DNA of 64,000 nucleotides from Phytopythium helicoides (taxonomy: Eukaryota; Oomycota; Peronosporomycetes; Pythiales; Pythiaceae): NCBI GenBank assembly GCA_024867545.1, contig JANFNE010000006.1, positions 1,262,001 through 1,326,000 of the forward strand. Reading direction: 5' to 3'. A model generated the notes under the pieces. It was given only the letters and a program-made list of their open reading frames with translations, ran no database searches and was not told the DNA's origin. A program made the position numbers and the translations under genes. Shown here one piece after another: positions 1 to 9,879 of this stretch (its first letter is position 1; each line of letters opens with the position of its first letter).

Positions 1-1
1 T

Positions 2-583
2 CGAAGCCGGTTGCAGGCGCCAGGGTTGCTTTCATCGCCTGGAGCTTCGCGCCGTCGAAGCATCCAACCTTCGAATGCAAGCTCAGTCAGTGGAAGCAGT
101 TACAGTACTAATGACTCCACTGGCGGTAGTTCAGTCGAGGTGGGAGATGAAGATGACAGCGGTACTTCTGGCGAGTCGGACGGGTGCGAGCTGTTTTACT
201 TCAAGTATGTCCGGTTCGGCAACGTGCGTCTGCGCATCAACTGCAACGGATTTTTCGTCAACCTGAGCAACTTTGACCTTGATTTACCGCCCTTTGTGTG
301 CCAGAGCCGGCTATACACATACCAGAAGCTGCTTCAAAAGTTTGAGTCACATCTCAAGTGGTATGTGACCAAAGAAAGCGCGTCATCTGGTCTCTCGCAG
401 TTCAAGAACCGGCTGCTCAAATGGACACCATCTGCTTCATTGTCGCTATCTTCAGTCACGAATAGCGGAGGGGGTGGAAGCTCCAGCGACAAGAAAGACA
501 AAAGCAAGCGACAAGACGATGGAGACACTGCAGCTCTTAACGCGCAGGTTCTGTTTGGACCATACTCAGGCACCACCTCTTAG
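2..583 (+). CDS. C-terminal part of a probable FMP27/SABRE/Hobbit-type bridge-like lipid-transfer protein (5' partial)
   Basis: The frame is open from the window edge to a TAG at 581-583, so this is the 3' end of a larger gene. The readable part begins with a low-complexity Ser/Thr/Gly/Asp stretch. A conserved-looking block follows (nt ~190-360) with FKYVRFGNVRLRI, then NLSNFDLDLPPF and YTYQKLLQKFESHLKW. That pattern of a short strand, an amphipathic segment, LPxF and a C-terminal helix resembles the extreme C-terminus of FMP27/Hobbit/SABRE proteins, which move lipids between the ER and plasma membrane through a hydrophobic channel. The tail is Lys/Ser/Gly-rich and looks disordered. It ends 101 bp from the MICU1 stop codon on the opposite strand, so the two genes converge. 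Family assignment is from memory of the motif only; the body of the protein is outside the window. Confidence 0.5.
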   Translation, partial: RSRLQAPGLLSSPGASRRRSIQPSNASSVSGSSYSTNDSTGGSSVEVGDEDDSGTSGESDGCELFYFKYVRFGNVRLRINCNGFFVNLSNFDLDLPPFVCQSRLYTYQKLLQKFESHLKWYVTKESASSGLSQFKNRLLKWTPSASLSLSSVTNSGGGGSSSDKKDKSKRQDDGDTAALNAQVLFGPYSGTTS

Positions 584-684
584 ATGATATAGACGTTAGG
601 CACACACCGATTGAGGGCAAACAAATGCATGCATCATGCTGGATTGTTGTCAGTAACGCCCAAACAAGCCCACACCATATCGGG

Positions 685-2957
685 CTAGTACATGCACTCT
701 TCAATGCAGTGCTTGATCTTTGAGATCAACTCAAATGCCCCAGTGTCACGGCGCTGTATGTTCGCACGCGACAGTATACACTTAGCAAACTACTATTCGT
801 GTTTCAGCAAAATGAAAGAAAAGGCAAGGCGTACCGCATTGAAAACACCGTCCTTCCGCTTTTGCATCACATCGATGAACTCCTTGGGCGACAAGAAGCC
901 GTCACCTAACACAAATAATAAAAAGACTTTAATGCGAGCGCGTCAATCAGTTTCCTTGACTACGAGACGCACCATTGTCATCGAATAAAGCGAACAAAAT
1001 GTCGACTTGAAGAGGAGTTACAAGATTCGTCTTCTTTTGCCCGTGAAGTGCCGCCTTGGTCGCACGAAGGAATTGCTCTGCCAACACAGGCGATGGTAAG
1101 CAGCGCATTAGGCAGAAATCAGAGAATTTCCAGGTATACCTTTGTTGAGACCGTGCTCCTGCATGATAAGGTCAATCGCGACCTTCATCTCGTCCAGATG
1201 TTCAAGAAAGACGTTGAAGTCCATGAATTCTTGCTCGGAGACATTCCCCTGTGGGCGAAAGTGTCAAAAGCATATTTACTACAAGCCAAGAACTGGCACA
1301 AGGATAAGGAGTTGTACCTTCAGCGACTGGAGGTTTTCAACGCGCTCCACCCACTTGTCGATTTCAACCTGAAGAATGTGGTCATCCAAAGTGTCAGCTC
1401 CAACATGTCGGAATAAATGAAGAGGTAGGTATTGCCACGCACTTGATTCACGTGTGAGACCAGGAACATGCCAAATTCACGCGGAGAGAGCTCCTTGTTG
1501 TGATCCAGATCATACTGCTCAAAGTAAACATTCGTCAAGGAAAACGTGCAGTTCGGTCGAGATGTCATGCACCACTATCGCAGTATCAAGGACACAACGT
1601 GGAAAGGATATCTGAATGCGAAGGATCTCTTCTTGAAGATCGCGGCGGAAAGTGCAGAAGTCTTCGTACGACAATGTCTCCCTGAAGTTTTAGTTGCACT
1701 GTGAGCACCACGTTTTGGATATCACAAAAAAAGGGTAGCGCGTACGTCGCCAGCTCGCCGAAAAGGTGCTTGAAGATGGGGGCATCCTCCTCCTTTAGCG
1801 ATCGATCTTGGCGACCCGCAGGTGTTCGCTTTCGCATCAGCTCCATGATCTGCCACAATCAATTTAGATTGGCCACTGCCAATAACATGTGGTAGGCGAG
1901 TCTCATCGCACCTGCTTGAATTCACGGTGATCGAGACGCCCGTTGCCGTCAGCATCGAACATCTTGAATGCGAGCTCGAACTGGCGTTGAGGAACTGCAG
2001 AAGACGACATTATCAGCTTGAGCTTCAGTTTGAGGTCGTGGCTAACGTTGGGGGCGCTCACGTACTTGCGAGCAGCGTGTTGAAAAACATGTACTCGGCG
2101 TACGAGATGAGTCCGTCGCCATCCGCGTCCACCAGGTCGAAGAAAGTCTTGGGCCGCGGCGGTCCGCCGTGCAGCTGGCCATCGACCACAAACGACGTCA
2201 CATTTCCATGTAAATCACGTAGGCATCCCGGTCGCCTCACCTCGATAAACTGGTCGTACTCAACGTTGGTGATCTGCAGCTCGCGGAGCGTCTTGACGTG
2301 GGTCTGTCTCGGGGGAGGCACCGTCAGCCACGCCGCTCACCCCTCTACCATAACACAGCAGGCACCTCAAAGTCGATGTGGTTCTCCTCGTGAAACTTGA
2401 GCAGCGCGTTCACGTCGGCCGCCGTGACGTTTGGCGTCTCGAGCAGCACCACGCGCAGCAGGCGCAGGTAGGCATCGGCCACTTCCTGCACACACGACCC
2501 CTCCGTCTCAGTCCTCCCGTTCCGTCTCTCCCCCTCTCCGTCTCCTGCACAAGCTGCGCCCCGTCACCTTGGTGGTCTTGTCGGTGCGCGCCTTGGCGTT
2601 GAACTTGGGGTTCTTGGACGCGAGCGGAGCCCCCGGGCGGTACGTGTAGGGCGTGATGGCCCTGGCCAGGTCGTCGCGCGTCATGAAGAACTGCTTGTCG
2701 ATCTCCACGGACGAAAAGTACTCGAACACGCGCTCGGGCGCCGAAAACTTGCGCAGCCGGTTCTCGTAATTCCCCACCGTGCGCTCCGAGAAGCTCGGGC
2801 GCCCGCGCAGCGCGCGCTCCTCGCCCCGGGGCGCCGCGCTCTCCGATCGAGCGCCGCGAGCCCCTAACCCCAGTGGTTGCGCGGCCGCCAGCAGCCCCAG
2901 GGAGCCCGCGGCGGCCGCCAGCGCCAGCGGCGCGCGCGCGTGCAGCAGCTTCGCCAT
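685..2957 (-). CDS. MICU1: MICU1-type EF-hand regulator of the mitochondrial calcium uniporter, 13 exons
   Basis: MICU proteins sit in the mitochondrial intermembrane space and gate the calcium uniporter. Exons, in transcript order: 2957-2568, 2485-2366, 2303-2241, 2174-2066, 1994-1912, 1849-1746, 1681-1612, 1523-1443, 1368-1318, 1248-1140, 1077-973, 905-835, 753-685. They join in frame to 474 codons, essentially the length of human MICU1 (476 aa). The N-terminus is Ala/Leu/Arg-rich with no acidic residues for 37 residues, like a mitochondrial presequence. Family landmarks follow: ENRLRKFSAPERVFEYF, FMTRDDLARAITP, EF-hand loops DADGDGLISYAE and DADGNGRLDHRE, the divergent loop YDLDHNKELSPREF, and a last loop DDNGDGFLSPKEF. 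Twelve introns are present; all are GT-AG except intron 7 (1524-1611), which is AT-AC. The start was chosen because it is the first ATG before the presequence. The gene converges on the partial upstream gene. Confidence 0.92.
1524..1611 (-). other. U12-type (minor spliceosome) AT-AC intron within MICU1
   Basis: Read on the minus strand, the intron begins ATATCCTTT (1611-1603), which is the U12 5' splice-site consensus. It contains TTTTCCTTGAC (1544-1534), which is the U12 branch-point consensus, and it ends in AC at 1524, 11 nt after the branch adenosine. Removing exactly these 88 nt joins ILRIQ to FEQYDLDH in phase 0, as in the MICU family. The GT-AG alternatives I tried leave a poorer protein join. 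All other introns I resolved in the window are GT-AG. Confidence 0.9.
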
Positions 2958-3628
2958 ATTCGCCGCCTTTCTGGAACTGGTTGCTGTTGTGGGATCGCTT
3001 GCGGAGGGCGGACGGAGGTGATTGGAGGAAAGGAGGGAGTTTTGGCCAATGGGAGGAGAGGAAGGTGGACGGAGGGCACTTCAACGTGGTGACGAGCAGT
3101 GGCGGCGTCAAGCAGGCTGGCGAGCGAGGAGTGGTCGATAGAGGAGCATGTGGTCGATAGGCAGGATCCGATGAGCAAGTGGTTGGATTTGCCGTCTGCT
3201 ACAGGCATGGGTGCGATGCTTGGTGTGCGGTTGAGCAATGAACTCGACGGAACCAGTAAGGTGTTAGGGAGGATGAGGAGGACCGAGTAAAATGGCCGCA
3301 ACGAGGAAGACTTTCAATGAATCCGATTGTTCGGTGGTCGCCATGGTACTGTGGTGCTTATAACTGTCGACGCCACCTTTGCGGCTCCTACTTCGAGCAA
3401 ACACGCTTCAACTTCCTAGGGTGCCGGTCCCAGGTGGCGGGCGTCGTGCGCGCACGCGAGGGTTGGTGCCAGGTGTATGGTAGAAGCTTCTGGTGGAGGC
3501 TGGACGCCCAATTGACATCACGGGCGTCAAGGGCGAGTACACCAAGAAAGCACGGCACGCTGCTGACATGGATTGTTGTCGCCGCAGCGAATAGATAGGT
3601 AGATGCACATTCAGGAGGGAGCTGGCGG
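2958..3628. other. Intergenic region between MICU1 start and the next minus-strand gene
   Basis: About 670 bp holding the MICU1 promoter and the 3' flank of the gene at 3629-4177. It is purine-rich (GGAGG/GGAAGG runs at 3005-3080) and has only short unsupported ORFs. I see no RNA gene or repeat. Confidence 0.5.
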
Positions 3629-4177
3629 CTAGTCGATGTCCATGTCCACGGGTTCGTCGTTGTCGCTGGGCAGCTCTTCGAAGCGCACGAAGGCGCTCTC
3701 GTCCTCGCTCGAGGACAGCGAGGCCACTTCGTCGCAGTCGCTGTCCACGAGCTCTATCCTGGGTCCGGAGGCGATCGCGCGCGACTGGCGCGGGTCGAAC
3801 ACCACGAGCGCCGTGCACGTCTCGGCGTTCAGCGGTCCGTATCCGGCCGGGAATGGCGCCACGTCGCGCGCGGCGGCCGCCAGGTGGAGCTGCTGGTAGC
3901 CGTGGGGGTGCACGGCCACGAGCGCGCGCAGCTCGTCGTCCGTCATCATGGCCGTGGCGTCCACGCGCTCCTCGCCGCTGGTAGGCGACGAGGGCGGCGA
4001 CGCCAGGCGCATGCGCTTCAGCCGGTCGAGCACCGAGCGCCGGCCGTCGCTCGCGGTCGGCGCGTCGTCCTCGCGCTGGCGCCGTTTGCCGTGGCGCGCG
4101 CGCGCGAAGCAGTCCTGGCGCGCGGCGCTGCGCCGGCGGTCGAAGCTCGCGGGCGCGTAGCTGCAGGTGCGCATCAT
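3629..4177 (-). CDS. Hypothetical small protein with basic N-terminus and acidic C-terminus (182 aa)
   Basis: An intronless frame of 182 codons. Residues ~12-60 are Arg/Lys-rich with possible nuclear-localisation clusters such as KRRQRED, and the last ~45 residues are Asp/Glu/Ser-rich, ending in an acidic tail with DMDID. The middle contains ALVAVHPHGYQQLHLAAAA and a segment ending ALVVFDPRQ. I do not recognise a family. The coding-like GC-rich composition matches neighbouring genes, and a longer reading frame in another phase over the same DNA is less convincing because it is Arg/Ala-rich throughout. A role in the nucleus is a guess from composition alone. Confidence 0.45.
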   Translation of the reverse strand: MMRTCSYAPASFDRRRSAARQDCFARARHGKRRQREDDAPTASDGRRSVLDRLKRMRLASPPSSPTSGEERVDATAMMTDDELRALVAVHPHGYQQLHLAAAARDVAPFPAGYGPLNAETCTALVVFDPRQSRAIASGPRIELVDSDCDEVASLSSSEDESAFVRFEELPSDNDEPVDMDID

Positions 4178-5717
4178 GTCGGCGGTCGTCGCGTCGCGGG
4201 GGCTGGAGGAGTGCGTGTGGTCGCGAGCGTGCAGATTGCCGAATGACGAAGCTGGCGGCTGGTGACGGCATGTTGATGCACCAGTGGTTGCAGGGCGTTA
4301 CAGGGCGTCGCAGAGGTGTTCTAGATAGTTCCGTTCCAAGGGGGGATGACACTTCTGATGCGACCGTTAGGTATAGAAAAAATGAGAGGAGGAGACACGT
4401 CGCCCCGCCTGGTAGGAAGCACGTCAATGTATTTTGGAGGTGTCTCGAATGTGCGAGACAACACGAACAATCATGGGGGGGAGGAGATACCTCCTATAAT
4501 GAATTCAAGCGTTGCCACAATCGGCCCATGCCGGTTGAACTACGTGTTGAATGACCTGTGAAAAATTGTGTCTTTCGCCCGATGATGGCGTCCATCTACT
4601 ACCGACCGACAGACGCAGTCACGTTTCCTACGGGCAGGGTACCAGAGCAGCTAGACACGCTCGCCGTCCTGCCAGATGCAGACCCACGTGAAGCCGTGGT
4701 GCGGTCGAGATCTTTCAGCGAACAAAGCGTCCAACACTGATTATATCGTTTGCTTGGATTCCCACATATTACCATGCAATGTATGCCATTGACGTGCTTT
4801 GGTTTGGATTCCATTTCTTCGACAACGCTCAGAGATGGTTTGAATCGCTGCAAATACCCTCGCTTACTGGGTGAGATGAGTGTAAGATCACTTAGCGAAA
4901 TCGATCGCAATACAGTAGAGCCTCGTCCGATCGAGTGAGGGCGTGTAGATGGTCGATATCACACTTCCCATCGATTTGTAGCTACTTCCAATTGTCACAA
5001 ACTCGACACCCCCGCCGTTGCACGCGAAGCCAGCACTCATGACTACGCTGGTCAAACTTGTCGTGATGCTGGTTAGGATACACATGCACCCGGATGCTCT
5101 AGTGCCGCCACTGTTGGCGCATCTAGTCAACGCTCCAACCGCTTTCGCACCACACCACCACAGATGATGACTCACAACTACTCATTCTGCTAGCTCCAAT
5201 CGCCACCATCTTGCTTCCTCCAAGATCCTGCAAGCTATCTTCTGACCTTGAGGTGATACAGACCTCATGGCACTCAGCAATAGAAAGTAGCTAGTCACTG
5301 GTCACTGAGCTCGCCGACAACGTGCTCGCAGAACTCGCGCCACCAGAGATCAAGGCTTCTTCGGTAGCTCTCGTCGCCATACGCAACAAGTGGACTCCAC
5401 TGACATCATTTGGCGATCTACTATACACTGGCTAACTGTTAGAGGGTCTCAGCAAACAAGTCAGTGCTCAAACGCATCTACATCTCGTCCGGTTCCATGA
5501 TGTAGTCTTTGGGATGAAGATAAGTAGGCGGTGCGGATGGCAATTGCGTCAACGTATATTGCTCGTGTGGAGTGGGAGTGAATCACAGTGAGTCCACGAG
5601 GAGAACGGCTCGGACTCGAAGCGGGACTCAAGCGGGATAGGATAGCAAATCGTAATCTGGAAAGATGCTCAAACTCCACTGACAACGCGTCCGAGTTTAC
5701 TACACACTGGCTAACAG
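4178..5717. other. Gene-free stretch at the edge of the repeat-rich island
   Basis: About 1.5 kb with only short overlapping ORFs and no recognisable domains. It has lower GC than the flanking genes. Two related segments occur: 5396-5440 and 5674-5718 share ACTCCACTGACA followed after a variable gap by TACTA[TC]ACACTGGCTAAC, which suggests an old short direct duplication next to the decayed Ser/Gly repeat gene. Confidence 0.45.
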
Positions 5718-7510
5718 TCATTTTGGCCTGACGTGTTTGTGTACAGGGAGTTTACTAGACACAGCTACGCGACCGCCGCCCGCAGCGGATGATCTCACCA
5801 ACACGACAATATCGCCGGCAGAAATGCTGCTCGCTGACTCACTCGACAGCGCCACCGCGCCAGAGCTCGTGCCAGTCGCGCTTGACACAAACACACCGGC
5901 TCGTCGTCGAGCTCGCACCACTCGACACACGCATCGAGGCACCGGTAGTCAAAGAGCTTGTACTGACCGACGCACTCACGTCGCCGCCAATCGATCCAGC
6001 GCCGCCGACCGATCCTGCGCCGTCAAACACCGGCAAAGACCCGCCAGTGCTGACGGACGCTGAGCTGCTTGCGCCGCTAAAGAAAATCACGTTTCCTCAG
6101 GATAGTACGCCAGAGGCGCCAGACACGCTCACCACACCGCCAGAACCAGTCGTGGACGCACCCGACGAGATCAACACCGACCTGGACGCACCGCCAGATG
6201 CAAAGCCGCTTGGAACACGCAAGACGCTGCTCTCCACGACCCCCGTCACAGCACATGAACCCACGGTCACCGCGCCGCTTGTCGTCGACTCGCTAGCACC
6301 ACTCAGGATGATCGCGCTGCCGCCCGCGCCACTCGATGACGCACAACTCGACAGAGAGATGGACGCACCGCTGCCACTCACGGAAGATCCGCCCGCGACA
6401 TCAATTTTGCTGGCAACAGACGACGTCGACGATCCGCTTCCAATGCGTACGGACCCGCTCGACACGTCACGATCACGTTGCTGCTTCTACTGCTGCTGCT
6501 GCCCGCAGCGCCGTGTGTCGAGATCAACACCGAGCCGCTCATCGACAAGCCATCGCCGCTCGTCAAACACACAGAGTCGCCAACAGAGCCAAACGACGAC
6601 CCGCCATCCACCGTCACATTGCCGCCCACGCCCTGGGCGTTGCTAGCGCCGAGGATCTTCACAGACTGCGCCGCACTCGCGCTGTCCACCAATCCGCCCT
6701 GCAACAACACGTCGCTGCCAACGCTGCTGCCGACACTGCTTCCCTGGATGATACGAATACCGCCTTCAGAGCCGCTTGACACGACCACCGCACCAGACAA
6801 ACTGCTGCTTGAGTTGCCGCTTGACACGCTCACGTCACCGCCATCGCCACTCGACGAAGAACCGCCGAACACACGCACAGAGCCACCAGAGCCGCTCGAC
6901 GACGACACACCGCCGCTCACGGACATATTGCCGGACGGCCCTCTCGTAGAGTCGCCTCCGCTCGCCAACACAGAGCCGCCGGATGCCGCCGTGCTAGAAC
7001 CGCCGACAACGCGCACAGCGCTGACAACAGACGTCGTGCTGGATCCACTGCTCACCAACACTTCGCCCGACGCGCCATCCACAGTCGAGCCAGACTGCAC
7101 TCGAACCGCGCCCGACACGCTGCTTCCAGATGGCACGGCACTAGACACGGACACGTCACCACTGCCCGAAACACCCGATCCACTCGACAACGACACGGAA
7201 TCTCCCGTTGACTGACTGCTCGCGTCGCCAGACACAGACACAGACACGGGACCGGCCATAGACGCCGACGTGCCAGACGACACACGGACCGAGTCGCTGC
7301 TACTGCTTGTGCTCGCAGAATCCCCAGACACCACCGTCACGTCGCCTGAAGATGAGCTTGCGGACGTGCCACTGCCGACTACTGTGGCTCCGCTCGGGCC
7401 CGTAGACGTCGTCGCGCTGCCGCTCACCACTTCCACAACCCCGCTGCTCGTGCCACCCAAGCCGGAGTACACACCCACGTTGTCACCCGCTCCAGACTGC
7501 CTTCCATCTT
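5718..7510 (-). pseudogene. Ser/Gly-rich repeat protein, copy 1, broken by two frameshifts and a stop
   Basis: On the minus strand this reads as a long run of imperfect 16-18 residue units. In each unit alternating Val/Ile residues (GGSVRVFGG, GDVSVSSG, GAVVVSSG) alternate with Ser/Gly turns, a pattern expected of a beta-solenoid or beta-roll surface protein. The main open segment is 7478-6378. The repeat continues in another frame at 6465-6097 after a shift near 6470, meets an in-frame TGA at 6097-6099, resumes to about 5890, then shifts again and continues to about 5740. No convincing start codon or signal peptide remains: upstream of 7478 the repeat carries on to a stop near 7512. The plus strand of the same DNA also has long Pro/Thr/Asp-rich frames; I treat those as shadows. 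A second damaged copy lies inverted at 11772-12656. Confidence 0.65.
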
Positions 7511-7845
7511 CTTACTGCTCGAGCAAACCAACCGACCTGACCTGCTCAACGGCGCGTTGCCACTATTGGACTACCTCGAGCAGTAGTAGTACCGTTGTAT
7601 GTACTGTGCTTTGAGTGCATTTGAGCGCAACGCGTCGTTGACTTGCATGTCAACGAACACGCCGACGAAAGCAGTGCCGTGCAAAACTCCCACTTCAACC
7701 TTGAAGTTGAAGACTCTTCTCCCATTAAGGTACGTCCATCCAGGCCCGTCTTTGGCAGGGACTGTTTTTCACAGTTTCACATTTGTATGTTTGTATGTTG
7801 TGACCTACATTTTGTATCTTTCATTCGATTTGCGAGATATGTTTT

Positions 7846-7868
7846 GTAGGGGGTTTTGAACCCCCTAC
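7846..7868. repeat. Short inverted repeat (8-bp stem, 7-nt loop)
   Basis: GTAGGGGG, TTTTGAA, CCCCCTAC. It stands 15 bp before the longer palindrome at 7884-7911. It may be the edge of an old mobile element, but no coding part is attached. Confidence 0.6.
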
Positions 7869-7883
7869 GGCTCGGTGCGCCAA

Positions 7884-7911
7884 CCAATAGCCGGGTAAAC
7901 CCGGCCATTGG
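7884..7911. repeat. 28-nt palindrome around GCCGGGTAAACCCGGC
   Basis: The sequence is symmetrical with one mismatched pair (CCAAT..ATTGG outer arms, GCCGGGT/ACCCGGC inner arms). Related GCCGGG..CCCGGC cores occur at 11755-11770 and 13670-13685. It is followed directly by two tandem 14-mers. Confidence 0.65.
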
Positions 7912-8282
7912 GTTAGTAGTGTTGGGTTAGTAGTGTAGGATGTAGCATGCATTGCATACCTGTGCTACGTGTAGTCGGGTACCCTGACCTTAACGAGCCG
8001 CCAGGCGAGATCGACAATTCGCGGTTTTCCAATCTCTTATATTTGTGGTCCACACTTCACGGGATTGGAGTTTTGATCACCCGTAAATCAAGAGTGGCTC
8101 GAATCCCAATACAATCGTCAAGTCATTTTCTGCTTCATAGTCCACATTCATGACCATCACATACTTTCTCCAAGATCTTGAGTCCTGCTCGTGCATGTTT
8201 CTGTTCAATACTTTATCCAAGTTCTTTTTCTACCTCTGAAGCTTGTAAAATACACTTCTTCTGGATCGGTCAAACCGAGTAG

Positions 8283-8350
8283 CTCTCAGCGATTTCCGCT
8301 GAGAGAACTCAGGGATTTCCTCTGAGAGAACTGAGAGAACTGAGAGAACT
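8283..8350. repeat. Hairpin and GAGAGAACT direct repeats in the CRN 5' flank
   Basis: CTCTCAGCG-ATTTC-CGCTGAGAG forms a perfect 9-bp stem (8283-8305). It is followed by a second, weaker CTCAGGGATTTCCTCTGAG stem and three to four copies of GAGAGAACT, ending about 25 bp before the CRN ATG. This would fold in the 5' UTR if transcription starts upstream. Confidence 0.55.
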
Positions 8351-8375
8351 TTGGCATTCCACAAAAAGAAACACG

Positions 8376-9776
8376 ATGGTGAAGCTCGTCTGCGTGGTGG
8401 TTGGCGTCGGGAGCGTCTTCTCCGTGAACATTGAGCTCAGCGAGATGGTCGGTGATCTGAAGGACAAGATCAAGGAGAAGAAGCCCAGCTTGATCCACTT
8501 TGACGCAGATCTGCTGAAGCTGTACCTCGCGCGGGAGGGCGACACGTGGCTGAACTCGCGAGACGCTGAGATCATGGCCCTTAAGAAAAGAGAGATTCCG
8601 AATGGTATCAAGAGCCTTATGCAAGAGGAACTGCTACTAGATGAAGCTGCGATGCTTGATGACGAGGAATACTTCCGCACGAACTTCAAACCAAGAAGTC
8701 GGGACATTCACGTGCTAGTGGAGTTGCCATCGGCGTTCGGGGTGCCATCAATGCAGCAAGCTGGTTTATGGCTGGTGCGTGGATCGATTGCGAATGCTCT
8801 CAACACGAAAGGAGTTCGCTGCCGGCTGTATCGATTGGCTGGATTGTACCTTGGATACTACGATCCTGCTCATCGCTCGGATGACAATGATCGCGCTTTT
8901 TGGTATGATGATAAGACGTTGTGTGTCCATGTTCTCTTCAAGACAGGTTTGTTTTGCGTCGTCGCTGTGTGATAATGCTGCTTGCGTCGGCTAACTGTGT
9001 TCCAATTGTAGAAGATAATGCACTGCAATTTGAGAACACGCTGCGCGATGAAAAACTGACAATTGGGTCCCCGCTTTATGGCCAAGTGGTGATGACGTCT
9101 GTTGATCAACATGAAGGATCGCAGAGTTCTCTGCGGCGCGTCTATTGCGATGATTATGAGCCACAAGACTCTGAGTCTCCTCAAGATAAGATGTCATCCA
9201 TATCGTTGGCATCAAGCAATGTGACGATTGTGGATTCCTCGACTGAAGAGTTTCGCTATCAACGGATCGAGGATGAGCGATACTTCCTGCCATTTGGCAA
9301 GGCGGAGAGTTGCCATTTGGTGTCAAAAAAGAAAAGCAATGATGACAAACGAGAATACGGCAAGTATAACCGTGATCCAAATAATCGGCTGGCGCTCTCT
9401 CGCGAGATGCGTGGTTTCTATGACGGTCTGAGCTACCAGAATCCAATCGTCAGTATGACTCCTGGAGCTGTGGAGAAGAATCAATCGATCAACGACAGAT
9501 ACAAAGTACGCGTATAGTGGTATTGTGTGGTGGCAAATTTGCTGATGTTTGCGTGCCTAGGTCGAGGTTTTCGTGAAGGTTTTGGATGCAAAGTGCAAAG
9601 ATCGTGTTTTCAGTCGTTTGAAAGAAGGAGCAACTCAGACGGATGATCCGCTTGTGATGAAGACGTTTGTTCATGTGAAGGATCCGGAGACATTTTGTTT
9701 CTGTCTAAGATGGAAGCACGAAGACAACGATGCGCAGTGGAGTAGCTTTTCGTCAATGGTCTCTGCAGTTGATTGA
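8376..9776 (+). CDS. Crinkler (CRN) family effector with LYLAR motif and HNH-like C-terminal segment, 3 exons
   Basis: CRN proteins are secreted oomycete effectors that enter host cells and act mostly in the nucleus. Exons 8376-8946, 9012-9505 and 9561-9776 join in frame to 426 codons. The N-terminus is the ubiquitin-like CRN header (MVKLVCVVVGVG..), with the LxLYLAR motif at residues 47-53 and the HVLVxxP motif near residue 112 that closes the DWL region. The C-terminal region includes NRLALSREMRGFYDGL (exon 2), which resembles the Asn/His helix of HNH-nuclease-like CRN toxic domains, but I cannot point to a full catalytic set. As in other CRNs no classical signal peptide is evident. The gene has an intact frame yet lies in a region otherwise full of decayed sequences, a setting typical of effector genes. 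Whether it is expressed is unknown. Confidence 0.85.
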
Positions 9777-9879
9777 ATTGTCTGCTCGAACAATTCCATC
9801 TGCAATTCCTTCGCTGGCTACGGGTCGTGTGTGTCCATTTTGTCTGACACAAGAATCGAACCCCACAGACGCTCTGAGC

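Larger units (their letters stand above)
7511..8375. other. Repeat-bearing spacer upstream of the CRN gene
   Basis: No supported gene. It contains a GTAGGGGG/CCCCCTAC hairpin (7846-7868), a 28-nt palindrome centred on GCCGGGTAAACCCGGC (7884-7911), two adjacent 14-nt copies of TTGGGTTAGTAGTG (7909-7936) and, just before the CRN start, hairpin and GAGAGAACT repeats (8283-8350). Confidence 0.6.

Noticed and set aside
5789..7215. Long plus-strand Pro/Thr/Asp-rich frames opposite the Ser/Gly repeat gene, one starting with a Leu-rich signal-like segment
   Set aside because: They are the antisense reading of the Ser/Gly repeats. The minus-strand reading has longer open segments and a regular Val-x-Val periodicity, and the apparent signal peptide is just antisense of Ser/Gly codons. 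The strand choice is a judgement, so I mention it.
7846..7868. Helitron 3' end hairpin
   Set aside because: No CTRR terminus follows at the expected distance and no rolling-circle replicase or helicase coding sequence is present.
8060..8110. tRNA-like box (GGCTCGAATCCC)
   Set aside because: Resembles a T-loop box B, but no acceptor stem, D-arm or anticodon arm can be folded around it.
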